Shown here: positions 37,653 through 46,893 of the stretch, in pieces
Layout of the letters: each line of letters starts with the position of its first letter
How positions within the stretch are numbered: the stretch's first letter is position 1
Assembly: GCF_014652535.1 (NCBI RefSeq)
Contig: NZ_BMYZ01000001.1
Location: forward strand, 124,001-188,000
Direction of reading: 5' to 3'
Length of the DNA: 64,000 bases
From: Cellvibrio zantedeschiae
GTDB taxonomy: Bacteria; Pseudomonadota; Gammaproteobacteria; Pseudomonadales; Cellvibrionaceae
Notes under the pieces: generated by a model
Seen by the model: only the letters and a program-made list of their open reading frames with translations
Databases searched by the model: none
Told to the model about the DNA's origin: nothing
Program-made: the position numbers and the translations under genes

Positions 37653-37709
37653 AAAAATAGGCTCCAAAAAATAGTTTCTATGGAAGCTATGCTTTAGGAG
37701 CCTATTTTT
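37653..37709 (+). promoter_or_regulatory. Long two-part hairpin: lipA terminator overlapping the next gene's ribosome site
   Basis: Outer 13-bp perfect arms AAAAATAGGCTCC (37653-37665) and GGAGCCTATTTTT (37697-37709) enclose an inner 8-bp stem (ATAGTTTC / GAAGCTAT, one G-T pair, loop TATG). The 3' arm ends in a T run like a terminator. Its GGAG is also the only good Shine-Dalgarno for the acetyltransferase start at 37710. When folded, both termination and sequestration of the ribosome site are possible. Confidence 0.65.
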
Positions 37710-38252
37710 TTGGTTGATACAGTGATTAAAAAACCAGAGATTAAAGTTCAACTCCTTCAACACGCCCCCGAGCATTTTGCCCAGGTCGCCGCGTGGCATC
37801 ATCAGGAATGTGAGCGTCAGGGCTTGCAATCCAGCTTATCAATACGGCAACAACGCCTGCTGCTACATGTGCAACACAGCGCTCTCCCCAAGACCATAAT
37901 CGCATTGGAAGGCGAAGAATTAGTGGGTTGCGTCAGCCTCGTGAACTATACCTACCGCACAGACAGCAGCGTTTTAATTCCGCCAAACTCAGCAACTGTG
38001 TGGCTTAGCAACCTGTATGTTATGACCGAAAAACGCCGGCAAGGGTTTGGAAATCTGCTTATAGAAGCCGCCAAAAAGTACTCGCAAGAATTTGGAGCTA
38101 ATGAGTTATGGTTGTCAGCGGCGGAGTTCACTGATTACTACCAAAAGCGCGCGTGGGAAGTTGTCCGCAAAACTCGTTTGGGCGGACGCCAGGTAAATGT
38201 TATGCGGATTGCATTAGCTGAACAGGCAAACGATTTTGCAGTTAATGGCTAA
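37710..38252 (+). CDS. GNAT-family N-acetyltransferase
   Basis: A 180-aa acyltransferase. The acetyl-CoA-binding core is WLSNLYVMTEKRRQGFGNLL (R-R-Q-G-F-G loop) with the preceding strand LVGCVSLVNY. The substrate is unknown. A TTG at 37710 lies 9 bases after GGAG and is the best-supported start; a GTG four codons later (37722) is possible. Expression may be controlled by the hairpin containing its ribosome site. Confidence 0.82.
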   Translation: MVDTVIKKPEIKVQLLQHAPEHFAQVAAWHHQECERQGLQSSLSIRQQRLLLHVQHSALPKTIIALEGEELVGCVSLVNYTYRTDSSVLIPPNSATVWLSNLYVMTEKRRQGFGNLLIEAAKKYSQEFGANELWLSAAEFTDYYQKRAWEVVRKTRLGGRQVNVMRIALAEQANDFAVNG

Positions 38253-38334
38253 TTCGAATAAAAGCGCGCTACACGCCCCAATCTAATTCCGTACGGGGCG
38301 CTCATTAGGTTTATTATCATTCCAGTTACTGAAG

Positions 38335-40986
38335 ATGATAGACATTATGCGCAAACGGCTTTCAATAATAACGGCGGTTATTGTTTTTCTAGCAGTGTTA
38401 ATCATTGCTGGAGTATGGCAATTTAATCGCGTATTAAAAGCATCTTCCGTAGATGATCTGCACTACCAAATCGAAAGTCTTAATGTGCACGGTGTGCAGC
38501 TCTCTCAATTATCTTTTGTTTACTCATCCCAATCATTTCCATATGTTGTTCAAGTTCGTAAGTTGCACATGGATTGGGAATGGCAAAATTTTATTCCGCA
38601 GCTGAATACGCTAACTATTGAACAAGTTGTTCTTAATGGTTTAACTCGCTCCGCAAAAAATAGTGCGGCGGAGGCAAAGGCAGTACCCGCTGCATTCAAA
38701 CTTCCCGAGAATTGGCGTGCACCAGAATTTTTACCCAGGCAAATTCATATTCGCGAATTAGTGCTAAAACAACCTTGTGCAGCGGGTGTTTGCCGCATAA
38801 CAGCGAAGGCTGATGCACTTGCTGAAAAGGAAAAAATAACGGCAACTTTAATTGCAAGCCCCGGCGATCAACTTGATTCACAGCATCAGTTGCGAATGAC
38901 GGCTAATTATAGTGTTGAAAATAATCTTCCTAAACTGAATGCAAATGTAGTGCTCGATAAAAATATAGATATCCAACTCTCAACACATCTTGTAAAAAAA
39001 ACCGAAATTTATTGGCTGGGAAAATTAAGCGGTTCAGGATCTTATCTTGATAATTGGTGGTTACCTCATTTAACGTCCTGGGGGATAAAAGCTACACCAG
39101 ATTTGAATCAGGTAAATAGTGCAGTCGCAGCTACTTTAAGTGTGGAAAGTGATTGGCAAGTTTCTCTAACGCCATTGCTTAATATGCCTGTTAACGCAGA
39201 TCTCGCTCAGTATTCCAAAGCCACTACCGGTCGCTGGTTCTTGGATGTAAAAATTCCGCAACCATTTAAGATTCCGCCTTTGGGTCAATTTTCTGGCCAA
39301 ACAACGGTCGATATAGAAATGACTGCCGGTCAACTTAATCGCTATGCGGTTTCTGCAGATATTAATGCAGAGCAATTAAACCTACCGGATGCCTGGCAAA
39401 ACTTTGGTATCTCTGCAGATAAGCTGCATATTAACTTGCATTCAAAGGTAGAAGCTGGCGCAAGCTTAGCGGCGTTGCCTATAGAATTCTTTGGTGATAG
39501 CCAAGGTAATCTTGCTGGGAAATTTTCAGGCCATATGGTGGCGGATGTTTTTGCTAAAAAAATTATTGTAGATCGTTTTTTATTAACGGCGAAAGCTAAC
39601 CAATTAAAACCCTACGCTGATGATGAATTAAAAAATATCAACGTTAATTTACAGGCTGTCGGTTACTGGCAACCGGAAAGCTTTTCATTCAACCTCACTG
39701 AACCTGGTCAAATCTCCGCTGATGCAAATATCAAATCGCTCACCCTGATTGCAAAATCTGTCCGGATAATAGCAAATAAATTCAGCGTTGCAGGCAAGGT
39801 TGTTCAGGGAGCTGTTGTGTGGCCAGAACTTGCGATAGATAGTGATGCAATTATAAGTGTAGATAAATTATCGCACGCGCAACTCAAAGAAAATTCCTGG
39901 CGCTGGCAAGGAAAAGCTAAAGGCTTTGTTAGCAATTTGGATGTTAAAGGCGATTTATCGATAGGTTCTGCGTTTAGTATGAATCACAGCGTTTCAGTAA
40001 AATCATTGCAACTCAATGTGGAATGGAAGTTGGCAGACATTTTTCTATTAGCGGCTAATCCTTTTGCCGATACCTTAAGAGCTTGGCCACCTCTGTTGTC
40101 GCTCGCTCGTGGAAAACTTGACGCGCACGGAAGCTTTGAGTTTGATCTTGAAAACAAGAGCTTGAAAAAAAGTAATAGCTTTCTAAATGTGCAAGATGTC
40201 GCAGGTATTTACGATACAACAGCTTTTGACGGAATCAATACCAAAGCAACTATAAACACAGCGGATAACCACCTAAAAATCGTGACGAACGACATTAAAG
40301 TTAATCAGGTCAACAAAGGATTTATATTTGGTCCACTGCAAGCAGCAGGAAATTATCAAGCAACTTGGGAAAAGCCGACGGAAGGAAAATTGGCTTTAGA
40401 ATATTTTAATGGTGTTGTCGTGCAGGGCAAAGTCAGTACGCCAAAACAGGATTTCGATTTTAGTCGCCCCGAACAAAAATTAGTTGTGACTCTCCATCAG
40501 CTCAATTTGACCAGCCTTTTGCAACAGTATCCTACCAGTGAACTTTCAGGTAGCGGCCAACTCTCAGGTAGTATTCCTATAGAAATCAGCAAAAAGGGCA
40601 TTCGGATTTCCAAAGGCACAGTTGCTGCGGAGTCGCCGGGGGGAAAGCTTAAATACCAATCAGCGCGCGCTACCGAGTTGGCAAAAAGCCAACCCAGTAT
40701 GAAATTACTAACAGAAGCATTAAATGATTTTCAATATTCGGTACTAGTGAGCGAAGTTAATTACGATGAAACAGGCAAACTGCTTTTATCGGTCAGGCTG
40801 GAAGGTAAAAATCCAAAGTTGGAAAAAGGCCGCCCTATTAACTTCAACATCAATTTTGAGGAAGATATACCGGCAATGCTCGCCAGTATTCAACTTAGCA
40901 GTAAAGTTAATGATGTTATTAAAAAACGTTTACAGGAATATTTGCAACGGAAGCCTGAGTCAACAGTAATCTCTATTAAAAAGTAA
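38335..40986 (+). CDS. ydbH: YdbH-family AsmA-like envelope protein
   Basis: An 883-aa protein with one N-terminal membrane anchor (SIITAVIVFLAVLIIAGVW) and a very long periplasmic beta-rich region. The C-terminal part has GSGQLSGSIPIEISKKGI and the segment KPESTVISI. Length, architecture and the two following genes match the ydbH-ynbE-ydbL operon. YdbH, TamB and YhdP redundantly support phospholipid delivery to the outer membrane in E. coli. An alternative ATG lies four codons in (MRKRLS). Confidence 0.82.
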   Translation: MIDIMRKRLSIITAVIVFLAVLIIAGVWQFNRVLKASSVDDLHYQIESLNVHGVQLSQLSFVYSSQSFPYVVQVRKLHMDWEWQNFIPQLNTLTIEQVVLNGLTRSAKNSAAEAKAVPAAFKLPENWRAPEFLPRQIHIRELVLKQPCAAGVCRITAKADALAEKEKITATLIASPGDQLDSQHQLRMTANYSVENNLPKLNANVVLDKNIDIQLSTHLVKKTEIYWLGKLSGSGSYLDNWWLPHLTSWGIKATPDLNQVNSAVAATLSVESDWQVSLTPLLNMPVNADLAQYSKATTGRWFLDVKIPQPFKIPPLGQFSGQTTVDIEMTAGQLNRYAVSADINAEQLNLPDAWQNFGISADKLHINLHSKVEAGASLAALPIEFFGDSQGNLAGKFSGHMVADVFAKKIIVDRFLLTAKANQLKPYADDELKNINVNLQAVGYWQPESFSFNLTEPGQISADANIKSLTLIAKSVRIIANKFSVAGKVVQGAVVWPELAIDSDAIISVDKLSHAQLKENSWRWQGKAKGFVSNLDVKGDLSIGSAFSMNHSVSVKSLQLNVEWKLADIFLLAANPFADTLRAWPPLLSLARGKLDAHGSFEFDLENKSLKKSNSFLNVQDVAGIYDTTAFDGINTKATINTADNHLKIVTNDIKVNQVNKGFIFGPLQAAGNYQATWEKPTEGKLALEYFNGVVVQGKVSTPKQDFDFSRPEQKLVVTLHQLNLTSLLQQYPTSELSGSGQLSGSIPIEISKKGIRISKGTVAAESPGGKLKYQSARATELAKSQPSMKLLTEALNDFQYSVLVSEVNYDETGKLLLSVRLEGKNPKLEKGRPINFNINFEEDIPAMLASIQLSSKVNDVIKKRLQEYLQRKPESTVISIKK

Positions 40987-41030
40987 GATTTCAACGTGGT
41001 TTAAATTTTATTTAGCAAGAGGCACTATTT

Positions 41031-41216
41031 ATGATTACTCGAGGGATTTGTATTCTTTTTTGCACCTTGATAATTGCCTGTACACCCACCGTGCAATTAG
41101 CTGTGCCCAAAGAACCTATCAATATTAATCTCAACGTAAAAATTGAGCATGAAATTTATATCAAAGTAGATAAACAGTTGGATGACCTTTTTAGCAAATC
41201 CAGCGGCTTGTTTTAA
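41031..41216 (+). CDS. ynbE: YnbE-family lipoprotein
   Basis: A 61-aa lipoprotein with a signal ending LIIAC (Cys about residue 17), then TPTVQLAVPKEPININLNVK, the family hallmark. In E. coli YnbE forms a beta-sheet bridge with YdbH at the outer membrane. It lies 44 bp after ydbH and 15 bp before ydbL. Confidence 0.88.
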   Translation: MITRGICILFCTLIIACTPTVQLAVPKEPININLNVKIEHEIYIKVDKQLDDLFSKSSGLF

Positions 41217-41231
41217 TTCGGAGGAACTACT

Positions 41232-41585
41232 ATGAAAATATTTAAGTTAATAAAACCGGTTTTGTGCGCTGCATTATTGGTCATTTCTTTGCCCTTAATG
41301 GCGATGACATTGCAACAGGCTATGAGTAGCTTGGGCGATGTAAAAGCCCAAGGCTTGGTGGGGGAAAAACCAGATGGCTACCTGGGTGTGGTCACTAATT
41401 CTGGCAATGCAGATGAAATAGTGAAACTTATAAACGAGGCGCGCTTGGCGCAATATCAACGCTTGGCTAAGGATAATAATATTGCGCTTGCCGATGTACA
41501 GGCAATGGCAGGACAAAAAGCAATTGAGAAAACCCAGTCAGGCCAATATATTCAAGTTAATCAGAAGTGGGCGAAAAAGCCTTAG
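41232..41585 (+). CDS. ydbL: YdbL family protein (DUF1318)
   Basis: A 117-aa secreted protein with a signal peptide (VLCAALLVISLPLMAMTL) and the DUF1318 core (LGDVKAQGLVGEKPDGYLGV; IEKTQSGQYIQVNQKW). YdbL is a periplasmic chaperone-like factor that controls YdbH-YnbE assembly in E. coli. A GGAGGAAC ribosome site precedes the ATG. Confidence 0.9.
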   Translation: MKIFKLIKPVLCAALLVISLPLMAMTLQQAMSSLGDVKAQGLVGEKPDGYLGVVTNSGNADEIVKLINEARLAQYQRLAKDNNIALADVQAMAGQKAIEKTQSGQYIQVNQKWAKKP

Positions 41586-41608
41586 CTTTTACCTTGAGCT
41601 AGCTGTCT

Positions 41609-42823
41609 TTACGGCAGCTGGCTTTCGGTTTCAGTTGCCAGGAATCTCAACCACAAATAACCAAGAACGCCTGCAATTAGTGATGCAAGTAATACAGCAA
41701 TTTTGGATGCGGTGATTTCATTTGCATTGCCGGTAAACGCCAGATTGGTAATAAAAATAGACATGGTAAAACCAATTCCACCCAATAATCCTGCACCAAA
41801 AATATGTTTCCAATCTAGCCCTGCTGGTAATTTACAGACACCTATTGCCACGGCGAGAAAACTAACAAGTGTAATGCCAAGCGGTTTTCCAACAATTAAA
41901 CCCGCCATAATTCCCATACTATTGTTGCTCGCTAATTCGTGTGACCAGTTTGCAGCAATAATTATTCCGGTATTAGCCAGTGCGAAAATTGGCAAAATAA
42001 TAAATGCCACGGGCTTGTGAAGTATGTGTTCCAAACGATAGGAGGGCGATTCCTCATCATCGTCTTTTTCTGAGTCCTCATCTTTCGCTGAGTCATCGTC
42101 TTTCGCTGAAAAGGGAATGGCGAGTGCAAGCAAAACACCGGCGATAGTTGAGTGGATTCCTGATTGCAACATGCAATACCACATGATGGCGCCGCCTACT
42201 AAATAAGGAAAAAGGGACATGACACGAAATACACGATTAACGAGGCACAAGAGGCCGAACATACACGCGGCGACGGTAAGATAAAAAAACGAAAGTTTCG
42301 CAGTGTAAAAAACGGCGATCACTACAATCGCTGCCAAATCATCCATGACCGCAAGTGCAGCAAGAAAAACTTTTAAACTAGCGGGAACCCGGTTGCCCAA
42401 AAGCGCAAGCGCCCCTAATGCAAATGCTATATCCGTAGCCATAGGAATGCCAATGCCCGCTTGGGTTTGAGTACCTGAATTTAGTGCAAAATGAATTCCC
42501 GCCGGTACACATACACCACCTGCTGCCGCAACTATAGGCAAGAGTGCATTTTTGAAGTTAGAGAGCTCGCCAACATAAAGTTCGCGTTTGAGTTCAAGGC
42601 CAATCAGTAAAAAGAAAATCGCCATGAGCCCATCATTTACCCAGTGTTCAACACTTAAGCCAGCCACATAGGTGTGCCAAAGCTCAAGATAAGCGTGTCC
42701 GTAAAGTGAATTGGCAATCGCGAGCGAAACAATTGTGCAAATAATTAAGATAATTCCGCTCGCCTTTTCCGAGTCAAAGAATTGCATAAATGTTTTTGAC
42801 AGCGCACTTGTGGTGGGGGCCAT
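41609..42823 (-). CDS. nhaA: Na+/H+ antiporter NhaA with acidic-repeat insert
   Basis: A 404-aa inner-membrane antiporter. Ion-binding aspartates D131 and D161-D162 are in PMATDIAFALGALALLG and LAVMDDLAAIVVIA. The conserved LMAIFFLLIGLELKREL and VGKPLGI segments are present. A loop after about residue 240 contains a 19-residue acidic insert made of three imperfect 6-residue repeats (AKDDDS, AKDEDS, EKDDDE), not part of the E. coli protein as I recall it. It should help sodium and pH homeostasis. Convergent with ydbL. Confidence 0.94.
   Translation of the reverse strand: MAPTTSALSKTFMQFFDSEKASGIILIICTIVSLAIANSLYGHAYLELWHTYVAGLSVEHWVNDGLMAIFFLLIGLELKRELYVGELSNFKNALLPIVAAAGGVCVPAGIHFALNSGTQTQAGIGIPMATDIAFALGALALLGNRVPASLKVFLAALAVMDDLAAIVVIAVFYTAKLSFFYLTVAACMFGLLCLVNRVFRVMSLFPYLVGGAIMWYCMLQSGIHSTIAGVLLALAIPFSAKDDDSAKDEDSEKDDDEESPSYRLEHILHKPVAFIILPIFALANTGIIIAANWSHELASNNSMGIMAGLIVGKPLGITLVSFLAVAIGVCKLPAGLDWKHIFGAGLLGGIGFTMSIFITNLAFTGNANEITASKIAVLLASLIAGVLGYLWLRFLATETESQLP
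42053..42106 (-). repeat. 18-bp imperfect tandem repeat inside nhaA
   Basis: Three units of about 18 bp, each encoding a hexapeptide of the form (A/E)KD(D/E)D(S/E), lie in frame in nhaA. The first two share TCTTTCGCTGA on the plus strand. The tract lies in a predicted cytoplasmic loop and could vary in copy number by slippage without shifting frame. Confidence 0.7.
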
Positions 42824-43051
42824 TTTAATTCCTGTGAATCATTGCTGTTGTACCAGCTTTGTCAGTAAAGCAGTTCGGGAATTATAACTGCATAGATTCC
42901 CTTGTTACCATTTCGTCTCGAAGTGGGCTAGCGAACAGAGACGAATGTCACCTGTTAGTAATATCCGCAGAAACTTGCATCATGTGCGCAATCCATGCAG
43001 ATGGGTATTGCAGGTTTTTGAGTGTCTAAAAAATATTGAGAGGATACACAC

Positions 43052-44158
43052 ATGAAATTTACAAAAGCATCAAATCTTTTAGCCTGTGCATTAGTTGCCG
43101 CTGCTGCCGCATCATACGCAACAGCAGATGAATCGGGCTGGTACCTCGGTGGTAACATCGGTGAAACCGAGAGCGATCTGGATGTGGAGCGGCAGGCCGA
43201 TAAACTGGTTCCACTAGGTGTTACAAGCACTTTGAATAGCCTTGATGATACGGATCATGGCTATAAGTTGTACGCAGGGTATAAGTTAAACCCCTACGTG
43301 GCGCTTGAAGGTGGTTACTTCGATTTGGGTGAATTTAATTTCACAAATGTTGCATCGCCTGCAGGAAGTCTAAGCGGCAAATTGGAATTGCGCGGTATTA
43401 ATCTGGATTTAGTTTTATCAGTTCCCTTGACCGAAAAATTGTCAGGTTTTGCGCGTGTAGGCGCGAATTATGCCGAAGCTCAAAACAATTTTGGTAGCAC
43501 AGGCTTTGCCTTGGCTCAAACCAGCGAAAAGGATCGTGATTTAAACGGAAAAGCAGGTTTAGGTTTGCAATACAACTTTAATTACAACTGGGCAATGCGC
43601 GTAGAAGCAGAGCGCTACCGTTTTGACGATGGTGTAAGCCAAATGGCTGATGCAAATATGTATTCAGTAGGTTTGGTGTATCGCTTTGGCTCACCAACCC
43701 CGCCACCAGCGCCAGTTGTGATTGCTCCACCTGCACCAGCGCCAGTGGTTGCACCGCCACCACCAGCACCCAAGTTTGAAAAATATACCTTGTCAGCAAC
43801 TGAGCTATTTACGTTTGATAGTGCAGCTGTCAATGTTCCCCAACCAAAATTGCAAGAAATTGCAACTGTTATCAAGGGCCCTGGCGCACCGGAAAAAATT
43901 GTTATTACCGGTTATACAGATCGTTTAGGTTCTGACGAATACAACCAAAAATTGTCTGAGCGTCGCGCGCAAGCCGTTAAGGATTACATCATTGGCCAAG
44001 GTGTTGCTGGTGAACGTTTGGTGATTGAAGGCAAAGGCGAGGCTGATCCAATTGTGCAGTGTGACGATAAAAACAAGGCGGCTTTGATTAAGTGTCTTGC
44101 GCCTAATCGTCGTGTAGAAATTGACGAAGTGAAGATTGTCCGTCAAGTACAGCCTTAA
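43052..44158 (+). CDS. OmpA-family outer-membrane protein
   Basis: A 368-aa protein with a signal peptide (cleavage near ASYA-TA) and an N-terminal eight-strand beta-barrel of about 190 residues (ESGWYLGGNIGETESDLDVE to MYSVGLVYRFG). A Pro/Ala/Val linker follows (PTPPPAPVVIAPPAPAPVVA), then a C-terminal OmpA domain (VNVPQPKLQEIATVI; ITGYTDRLGSDEYNQKLSER) that binds peptidoglycan. A GAGAGGAT ribosome site precedes the ATG. It is a monocistronic structural envelope protein. Confidence 0.92.
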   Translation: MKFTKASNLLACALVAAAAASYATADESGWYLGGNIGETESDLDVERQADKLVPLGVTSTLNSLDDTDHGYKLYAGYKLNPYVALEGGYFDLGEFNFTNVASPAGSLSGKLELRGINLDLVLSVPLTEKLSGFARVGANYAEAQNNFGSTGFALAQTSEKDRDLNGKAGLGLQYNFNYNWAMRVEAERYRFDDGVSQMADANMYSVGLVYRFGSPTPPPAPVVIAPPAPAPVVAPPPPAPKFEKYTLSATELFTFDSAAVNVPQPKLQEIATVIKGPGAPEKIVITGYTDRLGSDEYNQKLSERRAQAVKDYIIGQGVAGERLVIEGKGEADPIVQCDDKNKAALIKCLAPNRRVEIDEVKIVRQVQP

Positions 44159-44174
44159 TTATTGTTATCGGAAT

Positions 44175-44207
44175 AAAAAAATGGGTGCTTACTGCACCCA
44201 TTTTTTT
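44175..44207. terminator. Bidirectional terminator after ompA-like gene
   Basis: A 14-bp stem (AAAAAATGGGTGC on the left, GCACCCATTTTTT on the right) with loop TTACT lies 17 bp after the OmpA stop and directly before the end of the convergent DUF924 gene. Confidence 0.92.
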
Positions 44208-44208
44208 A

Positions 44209-44745
44209 TCAAAAGGAAGAATTAGGTTGCGTTAAAAATTTAATTTCCTCGGGAGTTGAAACTCTTCCAAGCACTTTATTGCGATGAGGGTATCGACCAA
44301 ATTTTTCAATAATAATTTTATGCTTTAACTCAAAGTCCAGCGTATCTTCCATACCTTTTGCGCTAAAAAGTTCGAGTGCATGCTCATGGATTGTTAAAGA
44401 TTCGCTATGCATAAAAGGCAAATACATAAACATAGCTTCAGATGGCGTTAACAATTTATCTGCACCGGCGGCCACAGCTTCCTGAGCGAGTACCAAGGCG
44501 ATAGCATCATAAGAAAAAGCTTGGGCTGAATCCCTAAACATATTGCGCGAGAACTGGTCTAGCACAATAATTTCGGCGAGCCTGCCCTTGGGTGTAATTC
44601 TCCATTCAAACAACTCGCCCCTGGTTGCTGCTGAATGAATTGACGAAAATTTTTCGATTATGGTTTTGTCGAGCTCCGCATCTTTTACCCACCATTTCGA
44701 TTGGTCTATATCTTCAAACCAAAATTTTAAAATGTCTGTATACAT
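44209..44745 (-). CDS. DUF924 family protein
   Basis: A 178-aa TPR-like helical protein. It starts MYTDILKFWFEDIDQSKWWV, and the conserved core ITPKGRLAEIIVLDQFSRNM, FRDSAQAFSYDAIAL and FMYLPFMHSESL matches DUF924. The ATG at 44745 has a GGAG at proper spacing; a frame four codons longer is disfavoured. Function is unknown. It follows the MFS gene by about 18 bp. Confidence 0.88.
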   Translation of the reverse strand: MYTDILKFWFEDIDQSKWWVKDAELDKTIIEKFSSIHSAATRGELFEWRITPKGRLAEIIVLDQFSRNMFRDSAQAFSYDAIALVLAQEAVAAGADKLLTPSEAMFMYLPFMHSESLTIHEHALELFSAKGMEDTLDFELKHKIIIEKFGRYPHRNKVLGRVSTPEEIKFLTQPNSSF

Positions 44746-44763
44746 AGAGCTCCGCATCCCTTA

Positions 44764-46047
44764 CTAATAAACTTGGTTTTTGCGTTTTAAATGAAAATAC
44801 GCCCAGGTAAATAACACCAATATTAATACCGCAAAATAAGGCACCTGCCAGGTTAAAGCTTTAGGTAATGCCTCACCACCTTGCTGCTCTGAAAAACTGG
44901 CCAGCAAATAGGAAAACCCGAGACTAAATAAACCATAACCTAAATTAAACACCAAGCCTTTAACGGAGAGTACAGTGGCTCTGCGCGAAGATTCCGCTTC
45001 CTGATGAAGTACACGGCTAAGTGTAAAACCGAGGAAGCCCATAATTGTCATTAAAAACATGACCGGAAAAATTCCCCACAATGGCCATGCAGGAACCAGC
45101 AGAGCAAGACCCAATAATGAACCTAGAGCTATAAACAACAAATTTGCCAGCATGCTGTAACGCTCATTTAATTTTTTAGCGATGCCCGGAATAAATATGC
45201 CTAGAAGGCCCAAGGCCGCACCTATAAAACCATAAGTCCATTCAGGCAAATTTATCAGCCGGTAATAGCTGCTGTTAATGGTTGCGAAGTTGCGAACGAT
45301 GGAATCAATTGCAACGCCGATTAAAATGACCACCAGCACTCTAGGGTGAGTAAACGCCCAGCGCGCCGTTGATAGGGTTAATCCAATCGCATGCCTTATT
45401 GTTGATCCAGCGGTCGAGTGAGTGGGTTCAACCATGCGCAAGGTAAAAATTAAACAGACAAAGGCTTGGCACAACACCAGTGCTACGGGGAATCTGTGCA
45501 CAGTTTCGGCGGATAATTGCCAGCTTGCGGGAAGACAAAAATTAATGGCACGCGGATCATAAAGCAGACCGCCGAGAATCATAGCAATAACAAATCCTAC
45601 CGAGCGCCAACGCATAGTATTGGCGAGTAAGCTATCCCAGGCTGCCGTGCGATTTTTTTCATCAAGGGAATCGTAAGCTAAGGCTTCGTCTGCACCGCTA
45701 GCGCAAGCTTCCGAAAGTCCGGAACATATTCGATTAAGCACGCAAAGTAAAAATAAGGTCGATCCACCGTCACGTGGTGCTAGCAGTAAACACAACATTT
45801 CTACAATCATTAAAACAGATGCTGTAATTAATAATTTTCGCCTGCCGATAGTATCTGCCAGAGCGCCGGACGGAACCTCAAAAATAAAAATGGTTGCTGC
45901 CCAGATAAGATTCAAAAATACAAATTGATCCAGCGTTAAACCAAGATCTAAAAATAAAATAGCCAGTACGGGGTAGTAGGCGCGGGCGGTAAAAAAAACA
46001 GAGAAAATAATAAAGCAGCTAGAATTTTTGGATAAGTCTCGCGTCAT
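44764..46047 (-). CDS. Major facilitator superfamily transporter
   Basis: A 427-aa protein with about twelve hydrophobic helices. The MFS loop 2-3 signature appears as GALADTIGRRKLL. No substrate-specific features are recognisable; drug or sugar export are both possible. It probably forms an operon with the downstream DUF924 gene. Confidence 0.88.
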   Translation of the reverse strand: MTRDLSKNSSCFIIFSVFFTARAYYPVLAILFLDLGLTLDQFVFLNLIWAATIFIFEVPSGALADTIGRRKLLITASVLMIVEMLCLLLAPRDGGSTLFLLCVLNRICSGLSEACASGADEALAYDSLDEKNRTAAWDSLLANTMRWRSVGFVIAMILGGLLYDPRAINFCLPASWQLSAETVHRFPVALVLCQAFVCLIFTLRMVEPTHSTAGSTIRHAIGLTLSTARWAFTHPRVLVVILIGVAIDSIVRNFATINSSYYRLINLPEWTYGFIGAALGLLGIFIPGIAKKLNERYSMLANLLFIALGSLLGLALLVPAWPLWGIFPVMFLMTIMGFLGFTLSRVLHQEAESSRRATVLSVKGLVFNLGYGLFSLGFSYLLASFSEQQGGEALPKALTWQVPYFAVLILVLFTWAYFHLKRKNQVY

Positions 46048-46118
46048 TAAATTAGCCTTGTATTGAGTTATTCTGCTAAACGCTAGAGTTTACATAAGGT
46101 AAAATTTATTTTAATAAA

Positions 46119-46484
46119 TTACTTTTCAGTTTCATCTTGAGGAATGTCTACCACTATGAGTTCCCTTTCACCGCTTACGCCAGTTTGTGGTGGTAAATGA
46201 ATCTGCATTTCCAACGCGGCTATACCTATGTTTATGCTAGCCGTTAGCGATATTGGGTTAGTTGATAAAGGTCTATCTTTTAATTCTTCTATAGCAATTT
46301 CCAAAATTCGATAGGCTTGGGCAGTGGAGGCCCGAACTGCTTTTTCATTTAGCGATTCAGTCATGGAACTAGCTGCTGTTGAAAAAGAACCAACGCCATC
46401 TTTAATCGTGGAGGAAATGCCGCCCAGCGCATCTGTCGCTTTATTGGCTGCTTGCGATCCTAAATCTTTCATTTTGTCGAGCAT
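46119..46484 (-). CDS. Unrecognised 121-aa protein
   Basis: I do not recognise this family. From the ATG at 46484 it reads MLDKMKDLGSQAANKATDAL, a Gly/Ser/Ala-rich helix-prone stretch, then EKAVRASTAQAYRILEIAIE. A C-terminal beta-like region (SLTASINIGIAALEMQIHLP) ends in an acidic tail. No signal peptide is seen from this start. A longer frame (GTG at 46601) adds a hydrophobic stretch beginning LGAISWCYLCL but lacks a convincing ribosome site. It lies alone downstream of nothing obvious. Confidence 0.6.
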   Translation of the reverse strand: MLDKMKDLGSQAANKATDALGGISSTIKDGVGSFSTAASSMTESLNEKAVRASTAQAYRILEIAIEELKDRPLSTNPISLTASINIGIAALEMQIHLPPQTGVSGERELIVVDIPQDETEK

Positions 46485-46893
46485 AAGTGGAAATCCCGTG
46501 CTAAAAATAATTGATGGTGTGCATCTTTCAGTGCTATGTGTTTTCTCAATACTACCCGTTTTGCGTAGGCATAAATAGCACCAGCTGATTGCGCCTAACA
46601 CAAAAATCGTGATTAAAACATTACACCTTATTACGCATCAGGTTTTTATTTAAAAAGCGCAACAGTTATTTGAGCTGTGCGAAAAATAATTTAGTATGAA
46701 TGTGTAAAGGCTTCTATTTTAGTCGCATTTTTCAACCAGCAACAGTGGCGCGCTAATTTGTTTGCAGGGATCACATTTCGCATTAATAGTAGGACCTGTG
46801 TGGCGCAGATAACCGAATTTCAAAATTGTTCTAATTATTTTAGAGGTTTTATCCAAAGGCTGTATTTGCGAAATTCAACATGAGGACGTGGTG
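46485..46893. other. Intergenic region without a supported gene
   Basis: Apart from the doubtful upstream extension of the 121-aa gene (to 46601), I see no gene. The stretch is AT-rich and must hold divergent promoters for that gene and the GGDEF-EAL gene. A GAGGA ribosome site is at 46882-46886. Confidence 0.5.

Noticed and set aside
37710-38252. GNAT gene as a toxin of a GNAT-RHH toxin-antitoxin pair
   Set aside because: There is no upstream DUF1778/RHH antitoxin; the neighbour is lipA.
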